64,000 nucleotides of DNA. It comes from Neostethus bicornis (Eukaryota; Chordata; Actinopteri; Atheriniformes; Phallostethidae). Location of the stretch: the NCBI GenBank assembly GCA_902685375.1, contig CACRXE010000001.1:4402001-4466000 (forward strand), written 5' to 3'. The translations under genes and the position numbers were made by a program. The stretch's first letter is position 1. Each line of letters opens with the position of its first letter. Of the stretch, positions 1-12,231 are shown in pieces. Under the pieces are notes generated by a model, which saw nothing but the letters and a program-made list of their open reading frames with translations, ran no database searches and was not told the origin of the DNA.

Positions 1-3000
1 CATTAAGAGAAGAGGAATGTTTCGAAAGACTTTTTGTAAAGTCCAGTTTCTTCAGGCAGTACTCGATTCCAGTTCATCAGGAATGTTTTGATTGACTCTT
101 TGTACCGGTTTCAAGTGGAACCGAGTTTTATTTCCGGATGAATTAAGTAATGGTCTGAACATACAGCTTGGTGACATCAAAATATGACATATCATATCTG
201 GATTTCTTTTTGAAGAATCTATGACGTTGAAATTGCTCTCATTTCTGAGTTTTGCTTTCCCTTTCTTCGGGGACATTTAACTTTCATCGATCGATATGAT
301 ATGGTTTCCTCCTTACTGTTGTTTGTTGGAAGAATACTGGATAATGTCTTGATAGTGTCTGTTGATCAGGGTGGGAATTCCAGTGTGGGTTATGACAGTT
401 TTGCCCAGTAGATTCTAACTCAGTTGAACTCTTTGTGGTTTTGTGGCCTCTCTCCATGGTGTAGTGAGTGTCGGAGAGGAACGGCGGCATCGGATCCCGG
501 TCCAGCTCATATCTGACACGGTGACTAAGACATTATGATCGTCCATGATCTTGAGTAAATGAAGCAATTGGCGCCCTATTGTTGTGTGTGGATGGACACC
601 TGTGGATGTCTCACCACTATTGTCGTATCCTACAGGAAGCTACTGTATGCTTGATCAGTTCTCCATGAATAACTTTCAAGCTTTAATATTGTGCTCATTA
701 GTCACTGCCAATGTGCAAAACTTGTTGATTCCAGTTCAGTACAGCCTTGTAACTCCAGTTAATGGTGGCATGTGCATAACCCAAGAGAATAATAAGAGAC
801 TTTTCACATTTTTAAAGGAATTGTGATCTCATCCTTAGTTTTCCAGGGAGACGCGGAGTTAATGCCAGATCTTGAGGAATGTTTCGATGCACTTTATGTA
901 CCTGGTTTTGAGTGGAATACGTTTTTGTTTCCGAAATGAATTATGTTAACGGTTTGAACATTCATTACGGAAGTTGACCGAATGTTCGTGTCTTGTCAGT
1001 TGTTTAATTGTCATGTTTACGGTGACACTACGACACTAAAAGTATTTCATCTGATTGGTACAGTCCTGCTCTGTGTCTGTGGCTACGAGGCCAGGGAGAA
1101 CTGTGCAATTGGGTTTCTGTAACTTTGTTGTAATTTTTCCGTCTAAGGGCGTGGTAGCTGGTAAAGTCCAGGTAAAACACCAGTCCCTAGTCGTAATAAC
1201 AGGATAGACGACAGCAGTGTTGTTCAGCATTTTAATAGTACAATTTCCAGACTAGAAAAAAGACTCGTCCAAAGCTGACTCCACATATATAAATAATAAC
1301 TGAGAGAAAAAGTACAAAGTGACGCATGTCCAATTTTGAGCCTCCTTCCCGTAATATTTTACTGTGAGGTTAACCCTGCCATCCTTAAGCTCAGAAACCG
1401 CACAGATCTTCCCCACATAGGTATCCTCAATCAAAAGGTTAACCAGACTTTCCCAATCATTTGTACAAGTAGTCGTAGTATTGGGAGAAAGCTCTGGAGG
1501 ATCAGAGTTGAAGAGCACTGTGAACGAGTGACTCCACACAGTAACATTAAGAGAAGAGGAATGTTTCGAAAGACTTTTTGTAAAGTCCAGTTTCTTCAGG
1601 CAGTACTCGATTCCAGTTCATCAGGAATGTTTTGATTGACTCTTTGTACCGGTTTCAAGTGGAACCGAGTTTTATTTCCGGATGAATTAAGTAATGGAAC
1701 ATACAGCTTGGTGACATCAAAATATGACATATCATATCTGGATTTCTTTTTGAAGAATCTACGACGTTGAAATTGCTCTCATTTCTGAGTTTTGCTTTCC
1801 CTTTCTTCGGGGACATTTAACTTTCATCGATCGATATGATATGGTTTCCTCCTTACTGTTGTTTGTTGGAAGAATACTGGATAATGTCTTGATAGTGTCT
1901 GTTGATCAGGGTGGGAATTCCAGTGTGGGTTATGACAGTTTTGCCCAGTAGATTCTGACTCAGTTGAACTCTTTATGGTTTTGTGGCCTCTCTCCATGGT
2001 GTAGTGAGTGTCGGAGAGGAACGGCGGCATCGGATCCCGGTCCAGCTCATATCTGACACGGTGACTCAGACATTATGATCGTCCATGATCTTGAGTAAAT
2101 GAAGCAATTGGCGCCCTATTGTTGTGTGTGGATGGACACCTGTGGATGTCTCACCACTATTGTCGTATCCTACAGGAAGCTACTGTATGCTTGATCAGTT
2201 CTCCATGAATAACTTTCAAGCTTTAATATTGTGCTCATTAGTCACTGCCAATGTGCAAAACTTGTTGATTCCAGTTCAGTACAGCCTTGTAACTCCAGTT
2301 AATGGTGGCATGTGCATAACCCAAGAGAATAATAACAGACTTTTCACATTTTTAAAGGAATTGTGATCTCATCCTTAGTTTTCCAGGGAGACGCGGAGTT
2401 AATGCCAGATCTTGAGGAATGTTTCGATATAATTTTTGTACCTGGTTTTGAGTGGAATAGGTTTTTGTTTCCAAAATGAATTATGTAACGGTTTGAACAT
2501 TCATTACGGAAGTTGACCGAATGTTCGTGTCTTGTCAGTTGTTTAATTGTCATGTTTACGGTGACACTACGACACTAAAAGTATTTCATCTGATTGGTAC
2601 AGTCCTGCTCTGTGTCTGTGGCTACCTGAGCCCAGGGAGAACTGTGCAATTGGGTTTCTGCCCGAGCTCTCTTATTTTCCAGTAAATCTAAGATCCCACA
2701 TGAGGAAAGGTATGTTACGAAGGTCTCAGGACCATCATGACCAAAAATTTGGTTTTAATCTTTAAAAGTGTGTGAAATGTTTGTCACGTTGCCTCCTTAT
2801 TGATTGTTTGTTGGATGGATACTGGATAATGTCTTGATAGTGTCTGTTGATCAGGGTGGGAATTCCAGTGTGGGTTATGACAGTTTTGCCCAGTAGATTC
2901 TAACTCAGTTGAACTCTTTATGGTTTTGTGGCCTCTCTCCATGGTGTAGTGAGTGTCGGAGAGGAACGGCGGCATCGGATCCCGGTCCAGCTCATATCTG

Positions 3001-6000
3001 ACACGGTGACTAAGACATTATGATCGTCCATGATCTTGAGTAAATGAAGCAATTGGCGCCCTATTGTTATGTAACGGTTTGAACATTCATTACGGAAGTT
3101 GACCGAATGTTCGTGTCTTGTCAGTTGTTTAATTGTCATGTTTACGGTGACACTACGACACTAAAAGTATTTCATCTGATTGGTACAGTCCTGCTCTGTG
3201 TCTGTGGCTACGAGGCCAGGGAGAACTGTGCAATTGGGTTTCTGTAACTTTGTTGTAATTTTTCCGTCTAAGGGCGTGGTAGCTGGTAAAGTCCAGGTAA
3301 AACACCAGTCCCTAGTCGTAATAACAGGATAGACGACAGCAGTGTTGTTCAGCATTTTAATAGTACAATTTCCAGACTAGAAAAAAGACTCGTCCAAAAC
3401 TGACTCCACATATATAAATAATAACTGAGAGAAAAAGTACAAAGTGACGCATGTCCAATTTTGAGCCTCCTTCCCGTAATATTTTACTGTGAGGTTAACC
3501 CTGCCATCCATAAGCTCAGAAACCGCACAAAACTTCCCCACATAGGTATCCTCAATCAAAAGGTTAACCAGACTTTCCCAATCATTTGTACAAGTAGTCG
3601 TAGTATTGGGAGAAAGCTCTGGAGGATCAGAGTTGAAGAGCACTGTGAACGAGTGACTCCACACAGTAACATTAAGAGAAGAGGAATGTTTCGAAAGACT
3701 TTTTGTAAAGTCCAGTTTCTTCAGGCAGTACTCGATTCCAGTTCATCAGGAATGTTTTGATTGACTCTTTGTACCGGTTTCAAGTGGAACCGAGTTTTAT
3801 TTCAGGATGAATTAAGTAATGGAACATACAGCTTGGTGACATCAAAATATGACATATCATATCTGGATTTCTTTTTGAAGAATCTACGACGTTGAAATTG
3901 CTCTCATTTCTGAGTTTTGCTTTCCCTTTCTGCGGGGACATTTAACTTTCATCGATCGATATGATATGGTTTCCTCCCTACTGTTGTTTGTTGGAAGAAT
4001 ACTGGATAATGTCTTGATAGTGTCTGTTGATCAGGGTGGGAATTCCAGTGTGGGTTATGACAGTTTTGCCCAGTAGATTCTGACTCAGTTGAACTCTTTA
4101 TGGTTTTGTGGCCTCTCTCCATGGTGTAGTGAGTGTCGGAGTAGTGAGTGTCGGAGAGGAACGGCGGCATCGGATCCCGGTCCAGCTCATATCTGACACG
4201 GTGACTCAGACATTATGATCGTCCATGATCTTGAGTAAATGAAGCAATTGGCGCCCTATTGTTGTGTGTGGATGGACACCTGTGGATGTCTCACCACTAT
4301 TGTCGTATCCTACAGGAAGCTACTGTATGCTTGATCAGTTCTCCATGAATAACTTTCAAGCTTTAATATTGTGCTCATTAGTCACTGCCAATGTGCAAAA
4401 CTTGTTGATTCCAGTTCAGTACAGCCTTGTAACTCCAGTTAATGGTGGCATGTGCATAACCCAAGAGAATAATAACAGACTTTTCACATTTTTAAAGGAA
4501 TTGTGATCTCATCCTTAGTTTTCCAGGGAGACGCGGAGTTAATGCCAGATCTTGAGGAATGTTTCGATATAATTTTTGTACCTGGTTTTGAGTGGAATAG
4601 ATTTTTGTTTCCAAAATGAATTATGTAACGGTTTGAACATTCATTACGGAAGTTGACCGAATGTTCGTGTCTTGTCAGTTGTTTAATTGTCATGTTTACG
4701 GTGACACTACGACACTAAAAGTATTTCATCTGATTGGTACAGTCCTGCTCTGTGTCTGTGGCTACCTGAGCCCAGGGAGAACTGTGCAATTGGGTTTCTG
4801 CCCGAGCTCTCTTATTTTCCAGTAAATCTAAGATCCCACATGAGGAAAGGTATGTTACGAAGGTCTCAGGACCATCATGACCAAAAATTTGGTTTTAATC
4901 TTTAAAAGTGTGTGAAATGTTTGTCACGTTGCCTCCTTATTGATTGTTTGTTGGATGGATACTGGATAATGTCTTGATAGTGTCTGTTGATCAGGGTGGG
5001 AATTCCAGTGTGGGTTATGACAGTTTTGCCCAGTAGATTCTAACTCAGTTGAACTCTTTATGGTTTTGTGGCCTCTCTCCATGGTGTAGTGAGTGTCGGA
5101 GAGGAACGGCGGCATCGGATCCCGGTCCAGCTCATATCTGACACGGTGACTAAGACATTATGATCGTCCATGATCTTGAGTAAATGAAGCAATTGGCGCC
5201 CTATTGTTATGTAACGGTTTGAACATTCATTACGGAAGTTGACCGAATGTTCGTGTCTTGTCAGTTGTTTAATTGTCATGTTTACGGTGACACTACGACA
5301 CTAAAAGTATTTCATCTGATTGGTACAGTCCTGCTCTGTGTCTGTGGCTACGAGGCCAGGGAGAACTGTGCAATTGGGTTTCTGTAACTTTGTTGTAATT
5401 TTTCCGTCTAAGGGCGTGGTAGCTGGTAAAGTCCAGGTAAAACACCAGTCCCTAGTCGTAATAACAGGATAGACGACAGCAGTGTTGTTGAGCATTTTAA
5501 TAGTACAATTTCCAGACTAGAAAAAAGACTCGTCCAAAACTGACTCCACATATATAAATAATAACTGAGAGAAAAAGTACAAAGTGACGCATGTCCAATT
5601 TTGAGCCTCCTTCCCGTAATATTTTACTGTGAGGTTAACCCTGCCATCCATAAGCTCAGAAACCGCACAAAACTTCCCCACATAGGTATCCTCAATCAAA
5701 AGGTTAACCAGACTTTCCCAATCATTTGTACAAGTAGTCGTAGTATTGGGAGAAAGCTCTGGAGGATCAGAGTTGAAGAGCACTGTGAACGAGTGACTCC
5801 ACACAGTAACATTAAGAGAAGAGGAATGTTTCGAAAGACTTTTTGTAAAGTCCAGTTTCTTCAGGCAGTACTCGATTCCAGTTCATCAGGAATGTTTTGA
5901 TTGACTCTTTGTACCGGTTTCAAGTGGAACCGAGTTTTATTTCAGGATGAATTAAGTAATGGAACATACAGCTTGGTGACATCAAAATATGACATATCAT

Positions 6001-7042
6001 ATCTGGATTTCTTTTTGAAGAATCTACGACGTTGAAATTGCTCTCATTTCTGAGTTTTGCTTTCCCTTTCTGCGGGGACATTTAACTTTCATCGATCGAT
6101 ATGATATGGTTTCCTCCTTACTGTTGTTTGTTGGAAGAATACTGGATAATGTCTTGATAGTGTCTGTTGATCAGGGTGGGAATTCCAGTGTGGGTTATGA
6201 CAGTTTTGCCCAGTAGATTCTGAATCAGTTGAACTCTTTATGGTTTTGTGGCCTCTCTCCATGGTGTAGTGAGTGTCGGAGTAGTGAGTGTCGGAGAGGA
6301 ACGGCGGCATCGGATCCCGGTCCAGCTCATATCTGACACGGTGACTCAGACATTATGATCGTCCATGATCTTGAGTAAATGAAGCAATTGGCGCCCTATT
6401 GTTGTGTGTGGATGGACACCTGTGGATGTCTCACCACTATTGTCGTATCCTACAGGAAGCTACTGTATGCTTGATCAGTTCTCCATGAATAACTTTCAAG
6501 CTTTAATATTGTGCTCATTAGTCACTGCCAATGTGCAAAACTTGTTGATTCCAGTTCAGTACAGCCTTGTAACTCCAGTTAATGGTGGCATGTGCATAAC
6601 CCAAGAGAATAATAACAGACTTTTCACATTTTTAAAGGAATTGTGATCTCATCCTTAGTTTTCCAGGGAGACGCGGAGTTAATGCCAGATCTTGAGGAAT
6701 GTTTCGATATAATTTTTGTACCTGGTTTTGAGTGGAATAGATTTTTGTTTCCAAAATGAATTATGTAACGGTTTGAACATTCATTACGGAAGTTGACCGA
6801 ATGTTCGTGTCTTGTCAGTTGTTTAATTGTCATGTTTACGGTGACACTACGACACTAAAAGTATTTCATCTGATTGGTACAGTCCTGCTCTGTGTCTGTG
6901 GCTACCTGAGCCCAGGGAGAACTGTGCAATTGGGTTTCTGTAACTTTGTTGTAATTTTTCCGTCTAAGGGCCGTGCTAGCTGGTAAAGTCCAGGTTTTTC
7001 TGGCAGAACTTGATTCCAGGTCATCAGGAATGTTTTGATTAC
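1..7042. repeat. Tandem array of 1.5-2.1 kb units with env-related segment
   Basis: Head-to-tail units start with the same words (cattaagagaagagga) at 1, 1545, 3670 and 5810, giving periods of 1544, 2125 and 2140 bp and a last partial unit. Units two and three (1545-3669 and 3670-5809) carry an extra block of about 586 bp near their middle. It is made of about 130 bp of new sequence plus rearranged copies of earlier parts of the unit. A 15-bp duplication (tagtgagtgtcggag) appears in the units starting at 3670 and 5810 and accounts for the 2125/2140 difference. The last 365 bp of each unit (for example 1179-1544) is nearly identical to 8336-8699 in the env region of the neighbouring endogenous retrovirus. 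The short open frames inside the units are fragments, not genes. Near-identity of the 2140-bp copies suggests recent expansion; a collapsed or duplicated assembly remains possible. Confidence 0.9.
2659..3244. repeat. Internal duplication block of the larger array unit
   Basis: Between two occurrences of ttgggtttctg there are about 586 extra bases. They contain about 130 bp found only in the large units (from cccgagctctcttatt), then a copy of the 1850-2113 region with small changes, then a jump back to the ttatgtaacggtttgaac segment. The same block recurs in the next unit at about 4799-5384. It is absent from the first, 1544-bp unit and from the last partial unit. Confidence 0.8.
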
Positions 7043-7085
7043 ATTTTAGCCTAAGTCAACGCATGATCATGAAGTCAACACTTCT

Positions 7086-8335
7086 TCAAAGCGAGGCTCG
7101 TGTACCTTTAGGAGTCATCTCAAATTGTCCTGGAGTGAGATTGTTAGCCAAAATCCAACCTGTTTTATCATACTTAAACCTAGCAACAGGAACTTGATAT
7201 AAAAAGGAGGAATCCTCCCTCTGTGAAATAACAATATAAGGTATATTTAAATTGTAAAACTCGAGACAAATTATGTCCACATAATCTTCTCTGAAACAAG
7301 GTACACCCGGATTTCCCAAAATGGCCATTATCTGATTATTCCAGAACTGAGACATCATATAATCATATCCTGCATGTGCCTTCTGCAGGGTCTTAACAGA
7401 GCTTTTACGAAGCGCTATCCACTGGGACTGACTTGCATCAGGAATAATGTATCTTTGCCCTGTCTGACCTTTCCTAGCATGGGTGATTTGCTCCTGGATC
7501 GACCCAGCTTCAAAATATTCATAAAATAAAAATATGAAATTCATAAAATGTCTCCTCACCCTGCCAAGGGGAGCTAGGCGTACCTCTCTTCCTGTTAGGA
7601 ACCTCTGAAATAGGCTCCTCTTTAGTGACAGCATAATAACAATCTCAAAAATGCTTAGCCCATCTTGCCCATCCTATGTTGCTGGCATCAGTCTGAAAAT
7701 GCCAGCTCCTAAGGGTGGAGTTAGAACAATCAGGCACCTTTAAATAGTGTTCATATACACCAGTGGCTGCCCCTTCCTTGAATATTTGTTCCACATAGAA
7801 AGTGCGATTAGGAAAAAACTGTTGATTAGAATAATCAAATTCATTATTGTGAGTAATCCTAAAAGTCCAATTAAAAAAGTCGTAGGAGTCTACGGTCTGA
7901 ACGGATTGATACACATCATGCAACTTCTGACAGTATCTGCATTCAATAGAACACTTAACCGCATAATCTTGACCATCATGTTTGGACCACTGAAATATGC
8001 GCAGCCTATCCAAATATATGAAAATCAATAGGGGTAAGATTGTCCTGGACCACCAATGCCCAATTAATATGCGTATGCAACTCTATCTTTAGGAGAGGTA
8101 AGCCATTCAAAACGTGCCTTACCAGGTGCCAAGAGGCCCCTCTTTTCTTGCGAGCCGTATAATTTGAGAGAGGGGAAACCATCGTATAATTCAAATCAGG
8201 ATACTCCGGTGGGAAATACTCCCTCACGGGAGGGGAGAAAAGATCTGGTTCTAGCTCTAAGGTAGCATCCAAAGAAGCCACATCCAGATCATAATGACCA
8301 GTACTGATCAATGAGGAGAAATACAAGGAGAATTC
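7086..8335 (-). pseudogene. Endogenous retrovirus env remnant, downstream part
   Basis: Three overlapping minus-strand frames (8326-8006, 8028-7645 and 7634-7086) read on from one another with frame changes. The first contains a basic RKKR tetrad followed by G, a furin-type cleavage site. The second contains several N-linked glycosylation sequons (NWT, NRT, NST) and paired cysteines. The third continues without a clear membrane anchor. I saw no CX6CC motif of the usual gamma-type transmembrane subunit. Identity as env rests on its position downstream of integrase and on these secreted-glycoprotein features. It is broken by at least two frameshifts and cannot make a protein. Confidence 0.5.
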
Positions 8336-9606
8336 AGTCCCTAGTCGTAATAACAGGATAGACGACAGCAGTGTTGTTCAGCATTTTAATAGTACAATTT
8401 CCAGACTAGAAAAAAGACTCGTCCAAAACTGACTCCACATATATAAATAATAACTGAGAGAAAAAGTACAAAGTGACGCATGTCCAATTTTGAGCCTCCT
8501 TCCCGTAATATTTTACTGTGAGGTTAACCCTGCCATCCTTAAGCTCAGAAACTGCACAGATCTCCCCCACATAGGTATCCTCAATCAAAAGGTTAACCAG
8601 ACTTTCCCAATCATTTGTACAAGTAGTCGTAGTATTGGGAGAAAGCTCTGGAGGATCAGAGTTGAAGAGCACTGTGAACGAGCGACTCCACACAGTAACA
8701 TTAAGAGACTCATCTGGAACACAAGTACCCCTGACAGCTACATGGAGAGGGACTTCAACATCAAAATAATGCCATGTAAAAGCCCCATGTCCCTCAACAA
8801 ACCAACAGCCACTAGGGACTTATTTCTGCTTTGATGTAAACCCACAGAGCATGCTCGGCCACACAGACATCACAGGCGACTGAGAGGAGCCAGAAGAGGA
8901 CTCCCCCTCTGTCCATGCACCCCGCCGATCAGATCCAGCCAGAGAGCCATGAGGAGCGGATGGCTCTTGTTCAGGCATGGCTCTGAACACCCTCAGGGGT
9001 TCATTGGACGGGTTGACCAGCTTAAAAGAGGCACTAAGTGGGGCCTTTATGAGCGTAGGTTCACCATTTCTGTAAATCTCTTACAGGAATCCTCGTATCT
9101 TCACCCAATTACCGGCCAGTCCCCTCAGACAAAAAGTAAAATTCCAACTTCTACACACCAATTCATCATCATTTTCTGCCCCCCAATCCTTGACATGACC
9201 GTCGAAGGGTGTCCTCTGTGATCCAATCCAGTCCAAAGGTCTTGAAAGGCCAAAAAGGGGCCTCCCCCTCTCTGGGACTTCTGGTCTTGGCAGCATAGAT
9301 TAAATCATCGACCACCCCAGCCAGAGTATCCCATCTGAGGCGACGCAAAGAACGTTTGACCTGAACCCAAACCTGCCCACCTCCAACATAAGTAAGGGAG
9401 GTGTTTGTGGCAGAAAACTGCTCCCTAAAGGACAGAAGAGGAAATCTGTGGTTCTTGAAGGAGCCCTTATGAAAAGAGAGGACCCTATAAAAGCATAAAG
9501 TGGTGGGAGCCATGGGAGGGGGATTACTACCGCGGGCTTCTACCCCACTCTCTGTGACCACGTGATCGTGCCTCATGATATCAAACAGGATGGCAGATCC
9601 CTCAGC
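8336..9606 (-). pseudogene. Endogenous retrovirus env remnant, surface-subunit part
   Basis: The frame ending at the stop near 8406 extends upstream beyond 8693 and carries NVT, NLT and NWT glycosylation sequons. Further upstream, a second frame runs from the hAT insertion point at 9606 down to 9169 and is rich in hydrophobic beta-strand-like sequence. The two frames differ, so there is a frameshift near 9169-9296. About 365 bp of this piece (8336-8699) is the source or sibling of the segment repeated in the array at 1-7042. No close family was recognised. Confidence 0.45.
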
Positions 9607-10884
9607 TAGGGATGGTAAATCCGAAGCCCCATGAACCATCGAGCAATTTTGAACCAATTTCCTCAAATAGACCCAAAGATTCGAATCTTTCGAGCCCGCA
9701 AAGAGCTCCACCTGCAGGCTGCGGGGTGTAAAGAAAAAAAAAAAAGATGAATTATACACTCCAAGTCTCAAGTCATTAGAAAAATGATTGAGATTCGGCG
9801 AGTTTTTCTGCTTTCTATTCTTTGCCAATATTTATTTTTGGATATTAAACAGTAGTAATGTCAATACCGTAATATTAATTCAAATTTTACTCTCCCAAAA
9901 TGAATAAAAGAAAAATAAATATTCCACTCTGCTCATTTAAATTATGATTAAATGTTTAATAAAGCACAGACTGACCACACCGGGTGCTCCTGTCATCAAT
10001 GTGAATCATTAAAGAGAACTGATGGGTGTTGACTTGCGTCAGAGCAATGGTCCCCAACCACCGGACCGCGGACGGTACCGGGCCGTGGGTCATGTGGTAC
10101 CGGGCCGCAGAGAAAGAAGAAATAACTTATTATTTCCATTTGGTTTATTATTCAAGCCATGACGATGTTTTAATTTGAAATGTGACCGGATTTTCTTCCT
10201 TACATCCATCAATGACTCACCAATGACGCATCATTACATTAAATTTAAACCCATAAACTAGCAAAATGAGTAAAAAACAAAGATCTATAGGAAGCTTCTT
10301 TGCTAAGAGGAGGTACAGAGTTACAAAGCAGACTGGACCTTAGAAACACTCTTCAGGTTTCAGGTCAAGATGTGACTGTCTGGTTCCAGCAAAACAAACT
10401 CAGAACTCTGACTGTTTTGGTCTTGCAGGGAAGAGCCTAAGTGTTTTTTTGTAGTCAACTTATTTTTGTAATGTCCTTTATTTTGAAGGTATGTTTACCG
10501 TTACCAAGGCAACCAGAGTGCGTTCGGGCAGCGAGAACGTTTCCACGTTATAAATGATTCTTTGCTAATAAATTTTCTTTTGAAGACAAAGTGGATTTAA
10601 GTTTAATATTATTATTTATAAAAAAAAACACCAAGTTTTCCACCATGTACGGCTTCAGTCTGCTTCTCTTCTGATTCACAACCTCTCCTGCTTTGGAGAA
10701 GACTCGCCCTGTTCAAATCTCCCGCGAGCTACTCGGCACGTGACCTCAGGTTTCGAGCAGCAACAGAGCTCGGGTCACGTGATATGTAAGGTTTGCTTGC
10801 CCTTCTCGAAGCAAAACTCGCGAGACTTATTTTTCATTCTGCTCGACTCTACTCGAGTAGAGCCGCTCGAGCTGGCCATCCCTA
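9607..10884. mobile_element. hAT-type DNA transposon, non-autonomous, with perfect 8-bp TSD
   Basis: The element begins tagggatgg at 9607 and ends ccatcccta at 10884, a 9-bp terminal inverted repeat. The flanks ccctcagc at 9599-9606 and ccctcagc at 10885-10892 form a perfect 8-bp target duplication, the signature size of hAT transposases. Its length is 1278 bp and no transposase frame is visible. Removing the element plus one target copy (1286 bp) brings the flanking env frames back into register, so env was open at that point when it inserted. A second hAT-like repeat (10045-10625) is nested inside. Confidence 0.85.
10045..10625. mobile_element. hAT-like repeat (ggtccccaacc terminus), copy A
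   Basis: It starts caatggtccccaaccaccgg, a terminus of the widespread hAT-like repeats that begin CAGNGGTCCCCAACC. Its inner part (gttataaa, taataaattttct, gaagacaaagtg) matches the repeat at 12830-13143. The far terminus is not visible, so this copy is truncated. It lies inside the hAT element at 9607-10884. Confidence 0.55.
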
Positions 10885-11210
10885 CCCTCAGCACATTCTT
10901 TACAGAAGGTGACCTTAGCACAATAAGCGGTCTCAATCCCTGCAGCGCCCACACCCAGGTTATAACAAGTGCCATCCTGACTCAAAATTTTGCGAAACTG
11001 GATCTCAGGGCGAAATTCCCGCTGTCCAACCCAAAAGGTGTTAAAAATCTCTTTTCCAGGGCATAGGCAGCACATCCCGAGCTTGTAGGGCCGCCAAGAG
11101 GCCGGCCCCAACTTCCCGGACTAGCTATCCCTACCATTATCCTGGCATCTGAGCCGCTACCCCAGGCACTCAAAATCACACACCCCCGGCTGAAAGGTTT
11201 CAAACTTGAG
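10885..11210 (-). pseudogene. Endogenous retrovirus env remnant, N-terminal part
   Basis: A minus-strand frame from 11111 to the hAT insertion point is cysteine-rich (CCLC, CKEC) and continues in register on the far side of the transposon at 9606. It follows directly on the integrase C-terminus, as env does in retroviruses. No signal peptide can be assigned with confidence because the frame upstream of 11111 is disturbed. Confidence 0.4.
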
Positions 11211-11233
11211 AAATTAGAGTAGCAACAATGACG

Positions 11234-12231
11234 TCACGCGGCAGACCTGATTTGTGAGATGTGCGCTTTCACCCCCCCTTCTAAATGAACTAAACTTCCG
11301 TCTATCTGTTCTATTTTAAATTCTGTTCCTCTCCTCTTGCTTCCTCGAGATAGCCACACCACGTCACCCACCTGAAACGAAACCGGGGGATCGTCGTTAG
11401 TGTGGGTCTCAGGAGCCCTTATGCGGGGTAAATTCAAATGCCTATTTATTCTTACAACACCCACCGGTGTTGTAAGATGACACAGGGTGTGTCCCAATCC
11501 CGTGTCACCATAGTTAAGATAAACTCTTTAACTGTCCTAACAGCACGTTCAGCAAGCCCATTAGTATTACTTTGATGAGGAATAGACCAGACAGCTTCGA
11601 CCCCTACGGACTCTAAAAAGGAGAGAACATCATTATTCTTAAAATGTGTACCATTATCCATCCTGAGGCTTATCGCTCCTGGTCTGACTGAGAAAAAATC
11701 AGCTAATTTGGAAAAAACCACTCGGCCCGTAGCTGACCTAATCAGGTAGACTGCACCATCAGAACCCCCATTATCTTTTATGACTAAGAACAACTTATGA
11801 CCGGAACACCTACTATTTGAGTCTCCCCTATATCTGCAGAGAACATGATTCCAGCTACATCAGTTTTTATGAACTCTGGTGCATGACCTGCTCCTTTACT
11901 CCCCCTTTTCATTGCACATGGCTGACATGCCTTCTTCCATTTTTGAAATTTATTTTTAAAATTAGGAGGAGGAATCACATCTTAATTTTTGAGAATTCTA
12001 ACCAACCTTTCATAACCTACATGACCAGCTTCTGAGTGCGCGTGCATAATAAAGTCTCTTACCTGGTCTGACGGTAACCTCTTAATTCCCTCCAAATCCT
12101 TCCATGCAGAGGGGAAAAAAATTGCTCTGGCCTGAGCCATCCTGTCCACTTCAGCATTCCTTGTAGAATCAGGATCGCAGGCACCTGTGTGACTATGAAC
12201 ATGTCTGACCTCCAAATCCAACCTGGCCTTA
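11234..12231 (-). pseudogene. Retroviral pol remnant: RNase H end and integrase
   Basis: The minus-strand pieces read in order. First is the last RNase H motif (HSHTG ... NAEVDRMAQ, about 12205-12145). Next is the integrase HHCC zinc-binding domain, with two His in HAHSEAGH (about 12045-12020) and CQPC (about 11930). Then comes the DDE core, with Asp in the TDVAG motif (about 11860), Asp in MDNGTHF (about 11655), and Glu in GLAERAVRTV (about 11550). Last is the integrase C-terminal beta domain around VGDVVWLSRGSKRR (about 11360). The family joins viral DNA to host DNA. This copy has an in-frame stop near 11980 and frame changes near 11790 and 11497, so it is dead. RT, which should precede it, is missing. 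Confidence 0.8.

Noticed and set aside
584..6833. Repeated 60-100-codon frames in the tandem array on both strands
   Set aside because: They recur identically because the DNA is repeated. They show no start context, domain or codon preference beyond the env-derived piece.
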